Shown: positions 16,969 to 25,864, counted from the stretch's first letter. The stretch: DNA of 64,000 bases from Billgrantia zhangzhouensis (GCF_021404465.1 NZ_JABFTT010000005.1:62001-126000); one strand, 5' to 3'. Numbers and translations are program-made. The notes: a model not told the origin generated them from the sequence alone.

Positions 16969-17610
16969 ATGGCGCAGCGCATTGCCGTACTCACGGGCGA
17001 CCTGGTCGATTCACGCAAGGCCAGCGACCCCAAGCGGCTCTTCAAGGTACTCGATACCGTCCTCGAGACGATCACCGAGCGCTACGGTGGGCAAAGCGAG
17101 CGGTATCGTGGCGACGGGTTCCAGGTCGCCCTACCCGACCCGGCGGCGGCCTTGCCCGCTGCGGTACTGCTGCGTGCGGCCCTGATTCGCCATTCGGAGG
17201 AACGCCAGCGCTGGGATGCGCGCATCGCAGTCGCCATCGGCAAGGATAGCTGGCAACCCGAACAGCGGGTAACCGAAGCCAGCGGTGAGGTGTTCGTGCG
17301 CTCCGGTCAGACGCTGGACGCCATGAGCGAAGGCGCCTCGCACCTGAGTCTCAGCCTGGTCGAGGAGGACGGCAGCGAGTGCCTGGCGCTGTTGACCCGT
17401 TTCGTCGACGATCTGATCGACGGCTGGTCGCGCTACGCCGCCGAGGCCGTCTACCTCAGCCTGTGGCACGAGGAATCCCAACAGGCGCTCGCCAAGCGGC
17501 TCGGTATCAGCCAGCCCAGCGTGCACAAGCGGCTACGAGCCGCTCGCTGGGCGCTGCTCGAGGACTACCTTCGCTACCTCGACCAACGCTTCAAGGATGA
17601 CTCACGATGA
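16969..17610 (+). CDS. SatD-family protein: cyclase-like domain plus helix-turn-helix
   Basis: A 213-residue protein of the SatD family. The N-terminal part (1-150) reads like a class III nucleotidyl cyclase fold: VLTGDLVDS with Asp11 where cyclases bind the first metal, RYRGDGF (Asp49) where they bind the second, then RIAVAIGKD. The C-terminal part (about 165-195, QALAKRLGISQPSVHKRLRAA) is a helix-turn-helix. It is therefore likely a DNA-binding regulator with a nucleotide-sensing or cyclase-derived domain. ATG 16969 has a weak binding site but sits just after a strong promoter. Its last four bases overlap the next gene (ATGA), so the two are translationally coupled. Confidence 0.75.
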   Translation: MAQRIAVLTGDLVDSRKASDPKRLFKVLDTVLETITERYGGQSERYRGDGFQVALPDPAAALPAAVLLRAALIRHSEERQRWDARIAVAIGKDSWQPEQRVTEASGEVFVRSGQTLDAMSEGASHLSLSLVEEDGSECLALLTRFVDDLIDGWSRYAAEAVYLSLWHEESQQALAKRLGISQPSVHKRLRAARWALLEDYLRYLDQRFKDDSR

Positions 17611-18365
17611 ATGCCGATCTCTCGCTACTGCTGGGACTGGTGCTGGTCCATTTGCTCGGTGACTTCGCCTTGCAGCCAAGCCGCTGGGTCGAGGCTCGCC
17701 TGGTGCGCAAGGTGCGCTCCCCCCAGCTCTACCTGCATGCTGCACTACATGGCGGTTTGGCCCTGACGGTACTGAGCGCGGCCACCCTGAGCCGTTCAAC
17801 CGGCGCGTCCTGGGGCGCGGTCCTGGGTGGGGCGGCGATGATCGCCGTGAGCCATGCCGTCATCGATCTCGGCAAGGCCTACCTATCGCCGACAAAGCTA
17901 CGCTGGTTCATGCTCGACCAGGCGCTGCATCTGCTGGTGCTGCTGGGTGTGTGGCTGGCCTGGCTGGGCCACTGGCAGCCGCTGATTGCGTTCTGGCAAT
18001 GGCTGTTCACGCCCCCGGTGCTCGGCATCGTCGTTGCCTACGTGCTCGTCACTCGCCCTCTATCGATCGTCATTGCCCTGGTGATACAACGCTGGAGTGC
18101 ACAGATCGACAATCCGGGCACACTCATCGCCGCCGGAGCACGCATCGGTATGGCCGAGCGCGTACTGGTACTGACCCTGGTATTGCTCGATCAGTTGACC
18201 GCCATCGGCTTTCTGCTGGCTGCCAAGTCGGTACTGCGCTTCGGAGAACTGCGCGGCGCACAGGATCGCAAGCTGACCGAATACGTGCTGATGGGTACCT
18301 TACTCAGTGTCTCGACCGCCATGGTACTCGGCTTGTTGATACGGCTGGTGGTACAGGGGAGCTGA
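17607..18365 (+). CDS. DUF3307 integral membrane protein
   Basis: A 252-residue inner-membrane protein with about seven hydrophobic segments. Polar residues recur inside them: HLLGDFALQ near residue 11, HAVIDLGK near residue 90 and DQALHLL near residue 106. Together they look like an intramembrane metal or catalytic site, but no activity is known for DUF3307. It overlaps satD by four bases and ends two bases before an amidase lipoprotein gene, so all three genes are probably one operon. The context suggests an envelope function under SatD control. Confidence 0.8.
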   Translation: MNADLSLLLGLVLVHLLGDFALQPSRWVEARLVRKVRSPQLYLHAALHGGLALTVLSAATLSRSTGASWGAVLGGAAMIAVSHAVIDLGKAYLSPTKLRWFMLDQALHLLVLLGVWLAWLGHWQPLIAFWQWLFTPPVLGIVVAYVLVTRPLSIVIALVIQRWSAQIDNPGTLIAAGARIGMAERVLVLTLVLLDQLTAIGFLLAAKSVLRFGELRGAQDRKLTEYVLMGTLLSVSTAMVLGLLIRLVVQGS

Positions 18366-18367
18366 GC

Positions 18368-19294
18368 ATGCCGAAGCGCTGGACCACCCTGTTGGGCATC
18401 ACCATGGTGGGCGTTTGGCTCGCCGGTTGCACCGCACCGGAACACCTCGAACGGCGCGGTGGCTACGTGGTAGACCATACCTACGTCTCGCCCTCACACA
18501 CCAGCCGCGTGCGCCACTTGGTGATCCACTACACCGACGTCGACGAGGCCGAATCGCTGGCCGTGCTTACCGGCCCCCATGTCAGCGCTCACTACGTGCT
18601 GCCGTTACCGCCGCGAGAACACCGCGGCCAGCCACTGGCCTATCAACTGGTCGACGAGGAGCGCCGCGCCTGGCACGCCGGCGCCAGCGCCTGGAAGGGC
18701 CGCACCAACATCAACGACACCTCGATCGGCATCGAGATCGTCAATACCGGACCCGACCGCCCCTATGCCGAGGTGGAACGGCTGTTGGAAGAGAATCCGG
18801 AGGCGTCGGTGGAGATCCCATGGGCTCCCTACCCCGAGGCACAGATCGAGGCGTTGATCGCTCTCTCCCGCGACATCATCGAACGCCACGACATCCACCC
18901 CACCAACGTGGTGGCGCATTCCGACATCGCGCCGACGCGCAAGATCGATCCCGGCCCCCGGTTTCCCTGGCGCGAGCTTTTTGATGCAGGCATTGGCGTA
19001 TGGCCTGAGGCTCAAGTCGTATCGCGCTGGCAGGCTCGCTTCGAAGCAGAGGAGCTACCACTCGTCACTCTGCAGGAGGCGCTGCGCGCCTGGGGCTATC
19101 CACTGGAAGCAACGGGTGAGCTGGACCGCCAGACCCGCGCCGTACTACGCGCCTTCCAGATGCGCTTCCGCCCGGTCGACTACCGCGGGCGGCCGGATGC
19201 CGAGACGGCTGCCATTCTCTGGGCACTGTTGGAAGCATATCGCCCCCTCGAACTGGAGCGGCTCGAGGGGGCGATGGCACAACCTGAAAGCTAG
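18368..19294 (+). CDS. AmiD-like N-acetylmuramoyl-L-alanine amidase lipoprotein
   Basis: Cleaves the bond between N-acetylmuramic acid and L-alanine in peptidoglycan fragments. The 308-residue precursor has a lipobox LAGC (Cys about 20), so it is anchored in the envelope. The Amidase_2 domain (about 45-210) has zinc-site motifs LVIHYTD and VVAHSDIAPTRKIDPG, and EIVNTG between them. A C-terminal peptidoglycan-binding domain (about 235-295, with LQEALRAWGYPLEATGELD) follows. This layout matches E. coli AmiD. The ATG starts two bases after the DUF3307 stop. Confidence 0.9.
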   Translation: MPKRWTTLLGITMVGVWLAGCTAPEHLERRGGYVVDHTYVSPSHTSRVRHLVIHYTDVDEAESLAVLTGPHVSAHYVLPLPPREHRGQPLAYQLVDEERRAWHAGASAWKGRTNINDTSIGIEIVNTGPDRPYAEVERLLEENPEASVEIPWAPYPEAQIEALIALSRDIIERHDIHPTNVVAHSDIAPTRKIDPGPRFPWRELFDAGIGVWPEAQVVSRWQARFEAEELPLVTLQEALRAWGYPLEATGELDRQTRAVLRAFQMRFRPVDYRGRPDAETAAILWALLEAYRPLELERLEGAMAQPES

Positions 19295-19348
19295 CGATTC
19301 TCTTCGCTTCTCACCCCCAGGCTCGACGAGCCGTCAAGCCTGGGCGGG

Positions 19349-19786
19349 TTACATGGCCGCCAGACGCTCCTGGTCGTTGATGCCAGCCATACGCACCAAT
19401 GCCAGGGCTTCATCGAGACTTTCCACCTCTTCGACCCTTACCAGCTCGTTGTCGAGGCTGACCGTCTTGCCGGTCTTCTCGGAAAGCAGCCGTTCCAGGG
19501 TCGGCACATCCATGTCCTCGTCCATCTTCAGGGTATCGACGCTCGCGCTGTCGTGGGTACCAGGCAGGTAGATGGTGCCATTGGAGAAATCCACGGCGTA
19601 GGCGATCACACCTGGAACGATGAAGAACAGCAATCCCACGCCATTGGCAATGGCAACCACCGGGTCGATACGGCCGCTCATCTGACCCTTGCGTTCAGGA
19701 TGGAAGACGGTGCCGCAACCCACCAGGGCGGTGATGGAAACACCAAGCACCAACCCGGTCAGGACACGACGGATCTGGATCCTCAT
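19349..19786 (-). CDS. small lipoprotein, YceK/YidQ-like
   Basis: A 145-residue lipoprotein with signal LVLGVSITALVGC, so lipidation is at the cysteine near residue 24. A central hydrophobic stretch follows (VAIANGVGLLFFIVPGVIAYAVDF), then NGTIYLP, as in the YceK/YidQ lipoprotein group of unknown function. The acidic C-terminal tail is particular to this protein. ATG 19786 is used; an upstream TTG at 19804 is less likely. It lies divergently from the GNAT gene and converges with the amidase gene. Confidence 0.75.
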   Translation of the reverse strand: MRIQIRRVLTGLVLGVSITALVGCGTVFHPERKGQMSGRIDPVVAIANGVGLLFFIVPGVIAYAVDFSNGTIYLPGTHDSASVDTLKMDEDMDVPTLERLLSEKTGKTVSLDNELVRVEEVESLDEALALVRMAGINDQERLAAM

Positions 19787-19918
19787 GAAAGGAATACTCC
19801 GCAAAAGATCGGATTACCGACGCCGGACGTTGCCGCCCCTGGCGCCGCCATGGAGAATGGCGGGAGATTACCATAACGGCAACTAATACGAGCGTTTACT
19901 TTTTTCACGGAGGCCCAC

Positions 19919-20512
19919 ATGAGCGAAACCGCATTGCATACCTGCCAAGGCAGCGCCATCGAGCCACGGCTGGAGGAAATGGCTCATCTGCGCATCACCG
20001 TGTTCCGTGATTTTCCCTATCTCTATGATGGCAGCTTCAATTATGAGGCCAACTACCTGCGCCGCTATGCCGAGTGTCCCGAAAGCCTGTTCGTGCTGGC
20101 CGAGGATGGCGATGCCTTGGTAGGTGCCGCCACGGGCATGCCGCTGGCCCAGGATGTCGAAGAGTTCCGCACACCGTTCGAACGGGCCGGCTTCGATATC
20201 GGCAGCGTGTTCTACTACGGCGAATCGGTACTGCTGACGAGCTACCGCGGCCGGGGTATCGGCAAGGCCTTCCTCGCCGAGCGCGAGCGTCATGCGGCCA
20301 AGCGGGGCTTTTCCACCGTAGCGTTCTGTGCCGTGGAGCGCCCTGACGACCATCCGCTGAAGCCGGCAGACTACGTGCCGCTGCATGGTTTCTGGCGCGC
20401 CCAGGGTTACGAGCGCCATCCGGAACTCGCCACCACCTTTCGCTGGAAGGATATCGGCGAGCCGGAGGAGACCGACAAGCCGATGGTGTTCTGGCTGAAG
20501 TCGCTGCAGTAA
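19919..20512 (+). CDS. GNAT-family N-acetyltransferase
   Basis: A 197-residue acetyltransferase. The acetyl-CoA loop is seen in LTSYRGRGIGKAFLAERERHA (motif RGRGIGKAF), preceded by the strand ESVLLTS. The region FVLAEDGDALVGAATG forms the central strands. The acceptor substrate is unknown. ATG 19919 follows GGAGG at good spacing. It is a single gene, followed by a structured intergenic repeat and then proS. Confidence 0.85.
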   Translation: MSETALHTCQGSAIEPRLEEMAHLRITVFRDFPYLYDGSFNYEANYLRRYAECPESLFVLAEDGDALVGAATGMPLAQDVEEFRTPFERAGFDIGSVFYYGESVLLTSYRGRGIGKAFLAERERHAAKRGFSTVAFCAVERPDDHPLKPADYVPLHGFWRAQGYERHPELATTFRWKDIGEPEETDKPMVFWLKSLQ

Positions 20513-20548
20513 CCTGCACAAAAAGCTGAGCCACCGCGGACTAGGGGC

Positions 20549-20644
20549 GCCGGGGACAGGGCGCAGAGGAGGTCTTTTGCCATGGATGGCAAAAGTAGCG
20601 CCCAGGGATGGGTTCACAGCGCCTCCTCGGAGCCCTGTCGACGG
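20549..20644. repeat. structured intergenic repeat, copy A
   Basis: A 96-bp element almost identical to 61355-61451. It holds an inner palindrome TTTTGCCATGGATGGCAAAA, an AGGAGG/CCTCCT stem, an outer stem GACAGGGC/GCCCTGTC and a CCCA/TGGG hairpin. It lies between the GNAT gene and proS. It is probably a MITE- or REP-like element of this lineage; it has no coding function of its own. Confidence 0.85.
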
Positions 20645-20780
20645 ATAAGCCCCGAGCGGCCATACCAGCATTTGGCAACGCTTTTGCCGCCGTTCCCCGT
20701 TGGCCTTACAATGCCTCGAACGCCGCCCGCCGCGGTATCTCGACTCATGTCAGCCCATGCTGGAAGGAAATGCCGGACCC

Positions 20781-22502
20781 ATGCGCGCCACTCAACTGTT
20801 GATCGCCACCCTCAAGGAAACGCCTGCCGACGCCGAGGTCATCAGCCATCAGCTGATGCTGCGTGCCGGCATGATCCGCCGCCTTACCTCGGGCCTGTAC
20901 ACCTGGCTGCCGGTCGGCCTGCGCACCTTGCGCAAGGTGGAACGTATCGTGCGCGAGGAGATGGATCGTGCCGGGGCCCAGGAAGTACTGATGCCGGCGG
21001 TGCAACCCGCCGAGCTGTGGCAGGAGTCCGGCCGCTGGGAGCAGTACGGCTCCGAGCTGCTGCGCCTGAAGGACCGTCACGAGCGTGACTACTGCGTCGG
21101 CCCCACCCATGAAGAGGTGATCACCGACCTGATGCGCCGCGAGCTCTCCAGCTACAAGCAGCTGCCGGCCAACTTCTACCAGATCCAGACCAAGTTCCGT
21201 GACGAGATCCGGCCCCGCTTCGGCGTGATGCGCTCTCGCGAGTTCATCATGAAGGACGCCTACTCCTTTCACATCGACCAGGCCTCTCTCAAGGAAACCT
21301 ACCAGGGGATGTACGACGCCTACGTGCGGATCTTCACCCGCCTGGGCCTGGATTTCCGCCCCGTATTGGCCGACACCGGCGCCATCGGCGGTACCGATTC
21401 CCATGAGTTCCACGTGCTGGCCGACTCCGGCGAGGACGCCATCATCTTCTCCACCGAATCGGACTACGCCGCCAACATCGAAAAGGCCGAAGCGCTACCC
21501 GCACCGCTCGGCACCACACCCGAGCGCGCCGCACCGAGCGAGGAACTGCGCCTGGTCGACACACCCAATGCCAAGACCATCGCCGCCCTGGTGGAACAGC
21601 ATGGCCTGCCCATCGAGAAGACCATCAAGACGCTGATGGTGCACGCCGCCGAAGGCGGCTTGATTGCCCTGCTGGTTCGCGGCGACCACGAGCTCAACGC
21701 GATCAAGGCCGAAAACCTGCCCGAGGTGGCCGAACCGCTGACCATGGCCAGCGAGGAAGAGATCCGCGCGGTGGTCGGCGCCGGCCCCGGGTCGCTGGGC
21801 CCGGTGAATCTGAACATGCCGATCATCATCGATCGCAGCGTGGCACTGATGAGCGATTTCGGCGCCGGTGCCAACATCGACGGCAAGCACTACTTCGGCA
21901 TCAACTGGGAACGCGACGTGGCGCTGCCCAAGGTCGCCGACATTCGCAACGTGGTCGAGGGCGATCCCTCACCGGACGGCAAGGGCACGCTCTCGATCAA
22001 GCGCGGCATCGAGGTCGGCCACGTGTTCCAGTTAGGCAAGAAATACTCCGAGGCGATGAATGCCACGGTACTCGACGACAACGGCAAGGCCGCCCACCCC
22101 TGGATGGGCTGCTACGGCATCGGCGTGACACGCGTGGTAGCCGCCGCCATCGAGCAGAACCACGACGAGAACGGCATCATCTGGCCCAACGCCATCGCTC
22201 CCTTCCAGGTTGCCCTGGTACCGATGAACGCGCACAAGTCGCAGCGTGTACGTGAAGAGTCCGAACGACTCTACCAGGCGCTGACGGCAGCCGGCATCGA
22301 TGTACTGCTGGACGACCGCGACCTGCGCCCCGGGGTGAAGTTCGCCGACCAGGAGCTGATCGGCATTCCCCATCGCCTGGTGGTCGGCGACCGCGGATTG
22401 GACAACGGCGAGCTGGAGTACAAGGGGCGGCGTGACAGCGAAGCCACCATGGTGCCTGCCGATACGATCGTCGAGCTCCTGCGCGAGCGGGTCGGCGTCT
22501 GA
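20781..22502 (+). CDS. proS: prolyl-tRNA synthetase (bacterial type, with editing domain)
   Basis: Charges tRNA-Pro with proline using ATP. The 573-residue length fits the bacterial type with an inserted editing domain. Class II motifs are visible: [21 protein letters not shown] (motif 1 region), [26 protein letters not shown] (motif 2) and [13 protein letters not shown] (motif 3). The insertion between residues 225 and 400 is the Ala-tRNA-Pro editing domain. The C-terminal anticodon-binding domain ends in [17 protein letters not shown]. The start [15 protein letters not shown] at 20781 is the conserved one; the open frame reaches further upstream but is not conserved. Confidence 0.97.
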   Translation: MRATQLLIATLKETPADAEVISHQLMLRAGMIRRLTSGLYTWLPVGLRTLRKVERIVREEMDRAGAQEVLMPAVQPAELWQESGRWEQYGSELLRLKDRHERDYCVGPTHEEVITDLMRRELSSYKQLPANFYQIQTKFRDEIRPRFGVMRSREFIMKDAYSFHIDQASLKETYQGMYDAYVRIFTRLGLDFRPVLADTGAIGGTDSHEFHVLADSGEDAIIFSTESDYAANIEKAEALPAPLGTTPERAAPSEELRLVDTPNAKTIAALVEQHGLPIEKTIKTLMVHAAEGGLIALLVRGDHELNAIKAENLPEVAEPLTMASEEEIRAVVGAGPGSLGPVNLNMPIIIDRSVALMSDFGAGANIDGKHYFGINWERDVALPKVADIRNVVEGDPSPDGKGTLSIKRGIEVGHVFQLGKKYSEAMNATVLDDNGKAAHPWMGCYGIGVTRVVAAAIEQNHDENGIIWPNAIAPFQVALVPMNAHKSQRVREESERLYQALTAAGIDVLLDDRDLRPGVKFADQELIGIPHRLVVGDRGLDNGELEYKGRRDSEATMVPADTIVELLRERVGV

Positions 22503-22632
22503 TCGGCGGCTGGCCGCGACGCTGCTCGTCGCGGCCAGCCTTGGGTAGCATCATTCCCGCTCGCAATACTCCCGCTCACGGCACTCCTCGCCCACGGTCT
22601 CAGCGTGACACGAGGCGACCCTACCCGCGCCC

Positions 22633-23064
22633 TCACCGGGCACCTGCTCGCCGCTCCCATAACAGATGCAAAGCCAACGGCACCAATGCGACCGCTGGCG
22701 CCAGCAAGGTGAAGCCAACCCGGGTCTGGTACAGGGGCGAAAGCACGTTCTGCTCGATAGCCACCACACTGCTGGCGATACCGACGACCACCGCCGCCAG
22801 CAGCAGCACGAACCAGGCCGCGTGAGCTCGGCACAGGCCGCTGCCACCGAAGCGCAGAAAGCCCACGGCAAGCCGCCACGCCGCCAGGATGCCCAACAGC
22901 TTGATCAACATGCCTAGGTCGAATGCCAGCAGTGTCGCCTGAAGCTCGGGGATGGGATAGGCAACGTATGTGAGCGGCACGAGCAGCGCCATCAGCAGCG
23001 TTAGGGGCAGCAACAGGATCAGTACTTCGGCTAGCACGATGCGCTTTCTGGCAGTCAATGTCAT
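22633..23064 (-). CDS. small integral membrane protein, unrecognised
   Basis: A 143-residue, very hydrophobic protein with about four predicted membrane helices (roughly residues 10-35, 42-65, 83-103 and 115-135) and basic ends (MTLTARKR, WERRAGAR). I do not recognise a family. Its start codon overlaps the stop of the alpha/beta hydrolase gene by four bases, so the two are co-translated. It may be a membrane partner of the hydrolase or a simple companion gene. Confidence 0.7.
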   Translation of the reverse strand: MTLTARKRIVLAEVLILLLPLTLLMALLVPLTYVAYPIPELQATLLAFDLGMLIKLLGILAAWRLAVGFLRFGGSGLCRAHAAWFVLLLAAVVVGIASSVVAIEQNVLSPLYQTRVGFTLLAPAVALVPLALHLLWERRAGAR

Positions 23065-24017
23065 GCGCTCTCCTCCATGAAGGCGCGAGTGGCATCGGCC
23101 AGTGCCAGTGGCGCAGTAAACACCAGGGTATGGGCCACATCCGGCAGGATGAGAAGCTCCCCATGCGGCAGACGTCGAGCCAGCATCTCAGCGAAAGCCT
23201 GATGCGTGATGGGGTCGTGCTCGCCCCGTATCACCAGAGTTGGCGCCTCTACCTTGCGCACCTTCTCTTCGACAGGATCGGTTACCTGAAAGACATAGGA
23301 GCGAATCATGCGCCAAAGGCCCGCCTTGCCATACTCGGGAGCCGTCACCTCTCCCAGCATCTCGGGATTATAGGGCTCGTTCTGGCGCCAACGGATGAAT
23401 TGCCAGAAGGTCGAGCGCTCGTCCGGCGGCGTGGTGGGCCCCTGCAGAATCAGGCGGTCCACCCGCTCGGGATAACGCATCGCCAAATCGACGATGACCT
23501 GGCAGCCGAAGGAATTACCGAGAAAGGAAGCGCGCTCCAGGCCGATGGCCTCCATCCAGGCCACTAGCCAGTTCGACATCTGGGGAATGTTGAGTACCTT
23601 GCCGGGATCGTCGCTGTCGCCGTAACCGGGAATATCGGGAACGTAGACGGGGAAATCCCTCGCCAGCTCACGCGCGGTGGGAATCATGTAGCGACCGGAG
23701 AGGCCCGAGCCATGGATCAGTACCAACGGGGGCGCATTGGCCGGCGCAGCCCCGGTCGCGACCAAGGCATGTAGCGACACGCCACGCACCAAGGTTCGCT
23801 GCGGCTCGAGCGGCCCACGGTCCAGCCACTCATCGAATGGCGGAAAATCCGGTGCGAGAAGTCCCGCATCGTTATCACCACAACCGGTCAGGGACAACGT
23901 CATGCCTCCCACACCGACTAGCCACAGGAAGCGGCGCCGGCTCTTGCTGGCGAGGCCAACCCGACCGGTGACGGCGTCATCCCGAGAGGTTTCCCTGTCG
24001 TCGTTAGGGGTCGTCAT
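23061..24017 (-). CDS. alpha/beta hydrolase, exported (Tat-like or lipoprotein signal)
   Basis: A 318-residue hydrolase. The N-terminus has SRRRFLWLVGVGG, a twin-arginine-like motif, and then LTGC, a possible lipobox, so export by Tat with lipidation is likely. The hydrolase fold shows the oxyanion motif IHGSGLSG, the nucleophile elbow LGNSFGC (serine), the acid in IRGEHDPIT and the histidine in DVAHTLVF. The triad is complete. It resembles C-C bond hydrolases and haloperoxidase-like esterases; the substrate is unknown. It is first gene of a two-gene operon with the small membrane protein. Confidence 0.85.
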   Translation of the reverse strand: MTTPNDDRETSRDDAVTGRVGLASKSRRRFLWLVGVGGMTLSLTGCGDNDAGLLAPDFPPFDEWLDRGPLEPQRTLVRGVSLHALVATGAAPANAPPLVLIHGSGLSGRYMIPTARELARDFPVYVPDIPGYGDSDDPGKVLNIPQMSNWLVAWMEAIGLERASFLGNSFGCQVIVDLAMRYPERVDRLILQGPTTPPDERSTFWQFIRWRQNEPYNPEMLGEVTAPEYGKAGLWRMIRSYVFQVTDPVEEKVRKVEAPTLVIRGEHDPITHQAFAEMLARRLPHGELLILPDVAHTLVFTAPLALADATRAFMEESA

Positions 24018-24115
24018 CCTGGCTCCCCTCTATGCTGCGCACTCCCCACACTCTCTTGACGTGCGACATGCGCACCGCGTGGCTGGTGTGACTGACCTGC
24101 ATCGTACCCAGGACA

Positions 24116-25246
24116 CTAGCCACTCATCTCGCTGGTGTCCAACGCGGCGACCGCCCAGCCGTCGCGCCCTCGCGCCTTGACCTGATAGAGCGCCGTGTCG
24201 GCGGCGGCATAGCCGGCTTCCAGCTCGGCGTGACTGGCATTGAAGCGTACCGCCCCGACGCTGAAGGTCACATGGTCGGAATGCGGATGCGAGGGGTGCG
24301 GAAGATTGGCGGCACGCAGCGATTCGACGAGATTGCGACAGGTTGCGCTCAGGATCTCGTCATCGTGGCAAACGAACAGTACGGCGAATTCATCTCCCCC
24401 CAGCCGGTAGAGCCTCGCTTCACGCTCCAGGTTGTCCTCGATCAGTTGAACCAGACGACGCAGCAACCGATCGCCATCGGGATGGCCCAGGCTATCGTTG
24501 TACTGCTTGAAATAATCGATATCGACCAGCAGCAGCCCCATCGGAGCCCCTCCGGCAGCCGTGACGTCGTCATGCATGGCACTTCGATTGCCAACCCCAG
24601 TCAGTGGGTCGCACAGGGCTTTCGCCATCCACTCCAGGCTCTCGCGAGCGGACCTGGCGGCACGTCGACGCTGCAGCTCGTGCATCAGCCAGAAGCCCAG
24701 CCCCGACACGAAGATCACCAGGCTGCCGAACAGCACCTGCCCCTGATGGCGCCGGGTCTGCTCGACGAATTCCGCCGTCACGGCACTACGTCGGTCGAGC
24801 TGGTGCATCTCGATCTGGGTGAGGCAATGCATCGGCTTCAACAGGTTTTCCCGCAGATGATCGGTCTCCAGGGCATCGCTTCCCTGCAGGCGAGTCAGCA
24901 GATCGTCCATGGCCGCCAAGCTCGGCTCCGTGCAAGGGTAATCGCGCCGATAAAGGCCAATGTCAAACAGGCTGTAGGCAAGCTTGATCTGGAAATGAGC
25001 ACGCTCGCGGGTATCGCTGTCTCGAGGTAGTGACAGCAATAGATCGAGACCCTGCTGCAGGTAGACCCGGGCGCGGGTGGCCAATTGTTGGCCGGTGAGG
25101 TTGCCTGCCTGGCTGAAATAGGCATGGATCTCGGGGTAGACCCAGCGTGTCTGGTAAGCAATGAGCAGCATCAGGGTGGTGAAGCTCATCACGCTGAGCC
25201 ATAGCCAGCGAACGTGGCGCCTCAAGGGCTGGCTCGGTTCTACCAT
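24116..25246 (-). CDS. membrane diguanylate cyclase with periplasmic sensor domain
   Basis: A 376-residue protein made of a membrane helix (about 12-32), a periplasmic domain (about 35-165) with a helical character, a second helix (about 170-190) and a GGDEF domain (about 210-370). The active site is RLGGDEF, fully intact. Unlike the other cyclase in this window, no RxxD inhibitory site precedes it, so product inhibition is unlikely. Its first codons overlap the end of the upstream gene by seven bases. That gene encodes a periplasmic protein, suggesting a sensor-partner pair controlling c-di-GMP. Confidence 0.9.
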   Translation of the reverse strand: MVEPSQPLRRHVRWLWLSVMSFTTLMLLIAYQTRWVYPEIHAYFSQAGNLTGQQLATRARVYLQQGLDLLLSLPRDSDTRERAHFQIKLAYSLFDIGLYRRDYPCTEPSLAAMDDLLTRLQGSDALETDHLRENLLKPMHCLTQIEMHQLDRRSAVTAEFVEQTRRHQGQVLFGSLVIFVSGLGFWLMHELQRRRAARSARESLEWMAKALCDPLTGVGNRSAMHDDVTAAGGAPMGLLLVDIDYFKQYNDSLGHPDGDRLLRRLVQLIEDNLEREARLYRLGGDEFAVLFVCHDDEILSATCRNLVESLRAANLPHPSHPHSDHVTFSVGAVRFNASHAELEAGYAAADTALYQVKARGRDGWAVAALDTSEMSG

Positions 25247-25722
25247 ACCGCCTCGATACGCCGAATCATCCAGATCCAGTCATTGAAGTTGCGCAGGTTA
25301 GCGGGATCACGGTCCCCATAGTCACGCTCGACCAGACGCAGCGGACCGCGATGGCGCAGAGTGAGTGGCTCGCCGTTCTGGTGGGTCACGAGAATCCAGT
25401 CGGGATCGTCCCAGCCTGCCAGGGTCACGTCATAGTCGTCCCAGGCCTCGAAGTGCAGCCGCGACGGCACCTCGCCGAAGTGCTTAACCAACAGCTCACG
25501 GAAGACCAGGCCACGTATGTCGGCCTCCTCGGCCAGATAGGGGTCGAAGAAGCGGAACTCGACATCAGCGCGCGCGCGCAGTTCGTCAACGGAGAGCGCG
25601 ATTTCACGCTCGCCGTCGCGCAACAACAATCGATTGGAATCGGCCAAAACGGGCATGGCAAACAGCAGGGTGAAAGCTGCCAACAGCCGCACCATGCAAC
25701 GATCAGGATGAAATAGCGACAT
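25240..25722 (-). CDS. periplasmic molybdopterin-oxidoreductase-fold protein, no catalytic cofactor site seen
   Basis: A 160-residue protein with a cleavable signal peptide (hydrophobic LLAAFTLLFAMPVLA, cleavage after ALA). The mature part resembles the sulfite-oxidase/molybdopterin-binding fold: a GLVFRELL region, the AWDDYDVTLAGW segment and NGEPL with GPLRLV. I do not see the cysteine that binds molybdenum, so it may be a non-enzymatic ligand-binding domain. ATG 25722 follows GGGGGGAG. It overlaps the downstream diguanylate cyclase by seven bases and probably modulates it from the periplasm. Confidence 0.75.
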   Translation of the reverse strand: MSLFHPDRCMVRLLAAFTLLFAMPVLADSNRLLLRDGEREIALSVDELRARADVEFRFFDPYLAEEADIRGLVFRELLVKHFGEVPSRLHFEAWDDYDVTLAGWDDPDWILVTHQNGEPLTLRHRGPLRLVERDYGDRDPANLRNFNDWIWMIRRIEAVW

Positions 25723-25785
25723 GCTCCCCCCGTTTATTCTTCTGCCGATACGCCTTTGGCATATTTTTTCGAGGAGTCTATCACG

Positions 25786-25815
25786 AAAAAAAAATGCCGG
25801 CCCAATTGGGCCGGC
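25786..25815 (-). terminator. rho-independent terminator of the 38-residue protein gene
   Basis: GCCGGCCCAATTGGGCCGGC (25796-25815) is a perfect palindrome. On the minus strand it is followed by nine T (25794-25786). It lies 50 bases beyond the stop of the small gene at 25865, which supports that gene being real. Confidence 0.85.
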
Positions 25816-25864
25816 TACTGGGGGGAAATCCCCCCTCCCCTGACGACTTGCTGAGCAGGCTGAC

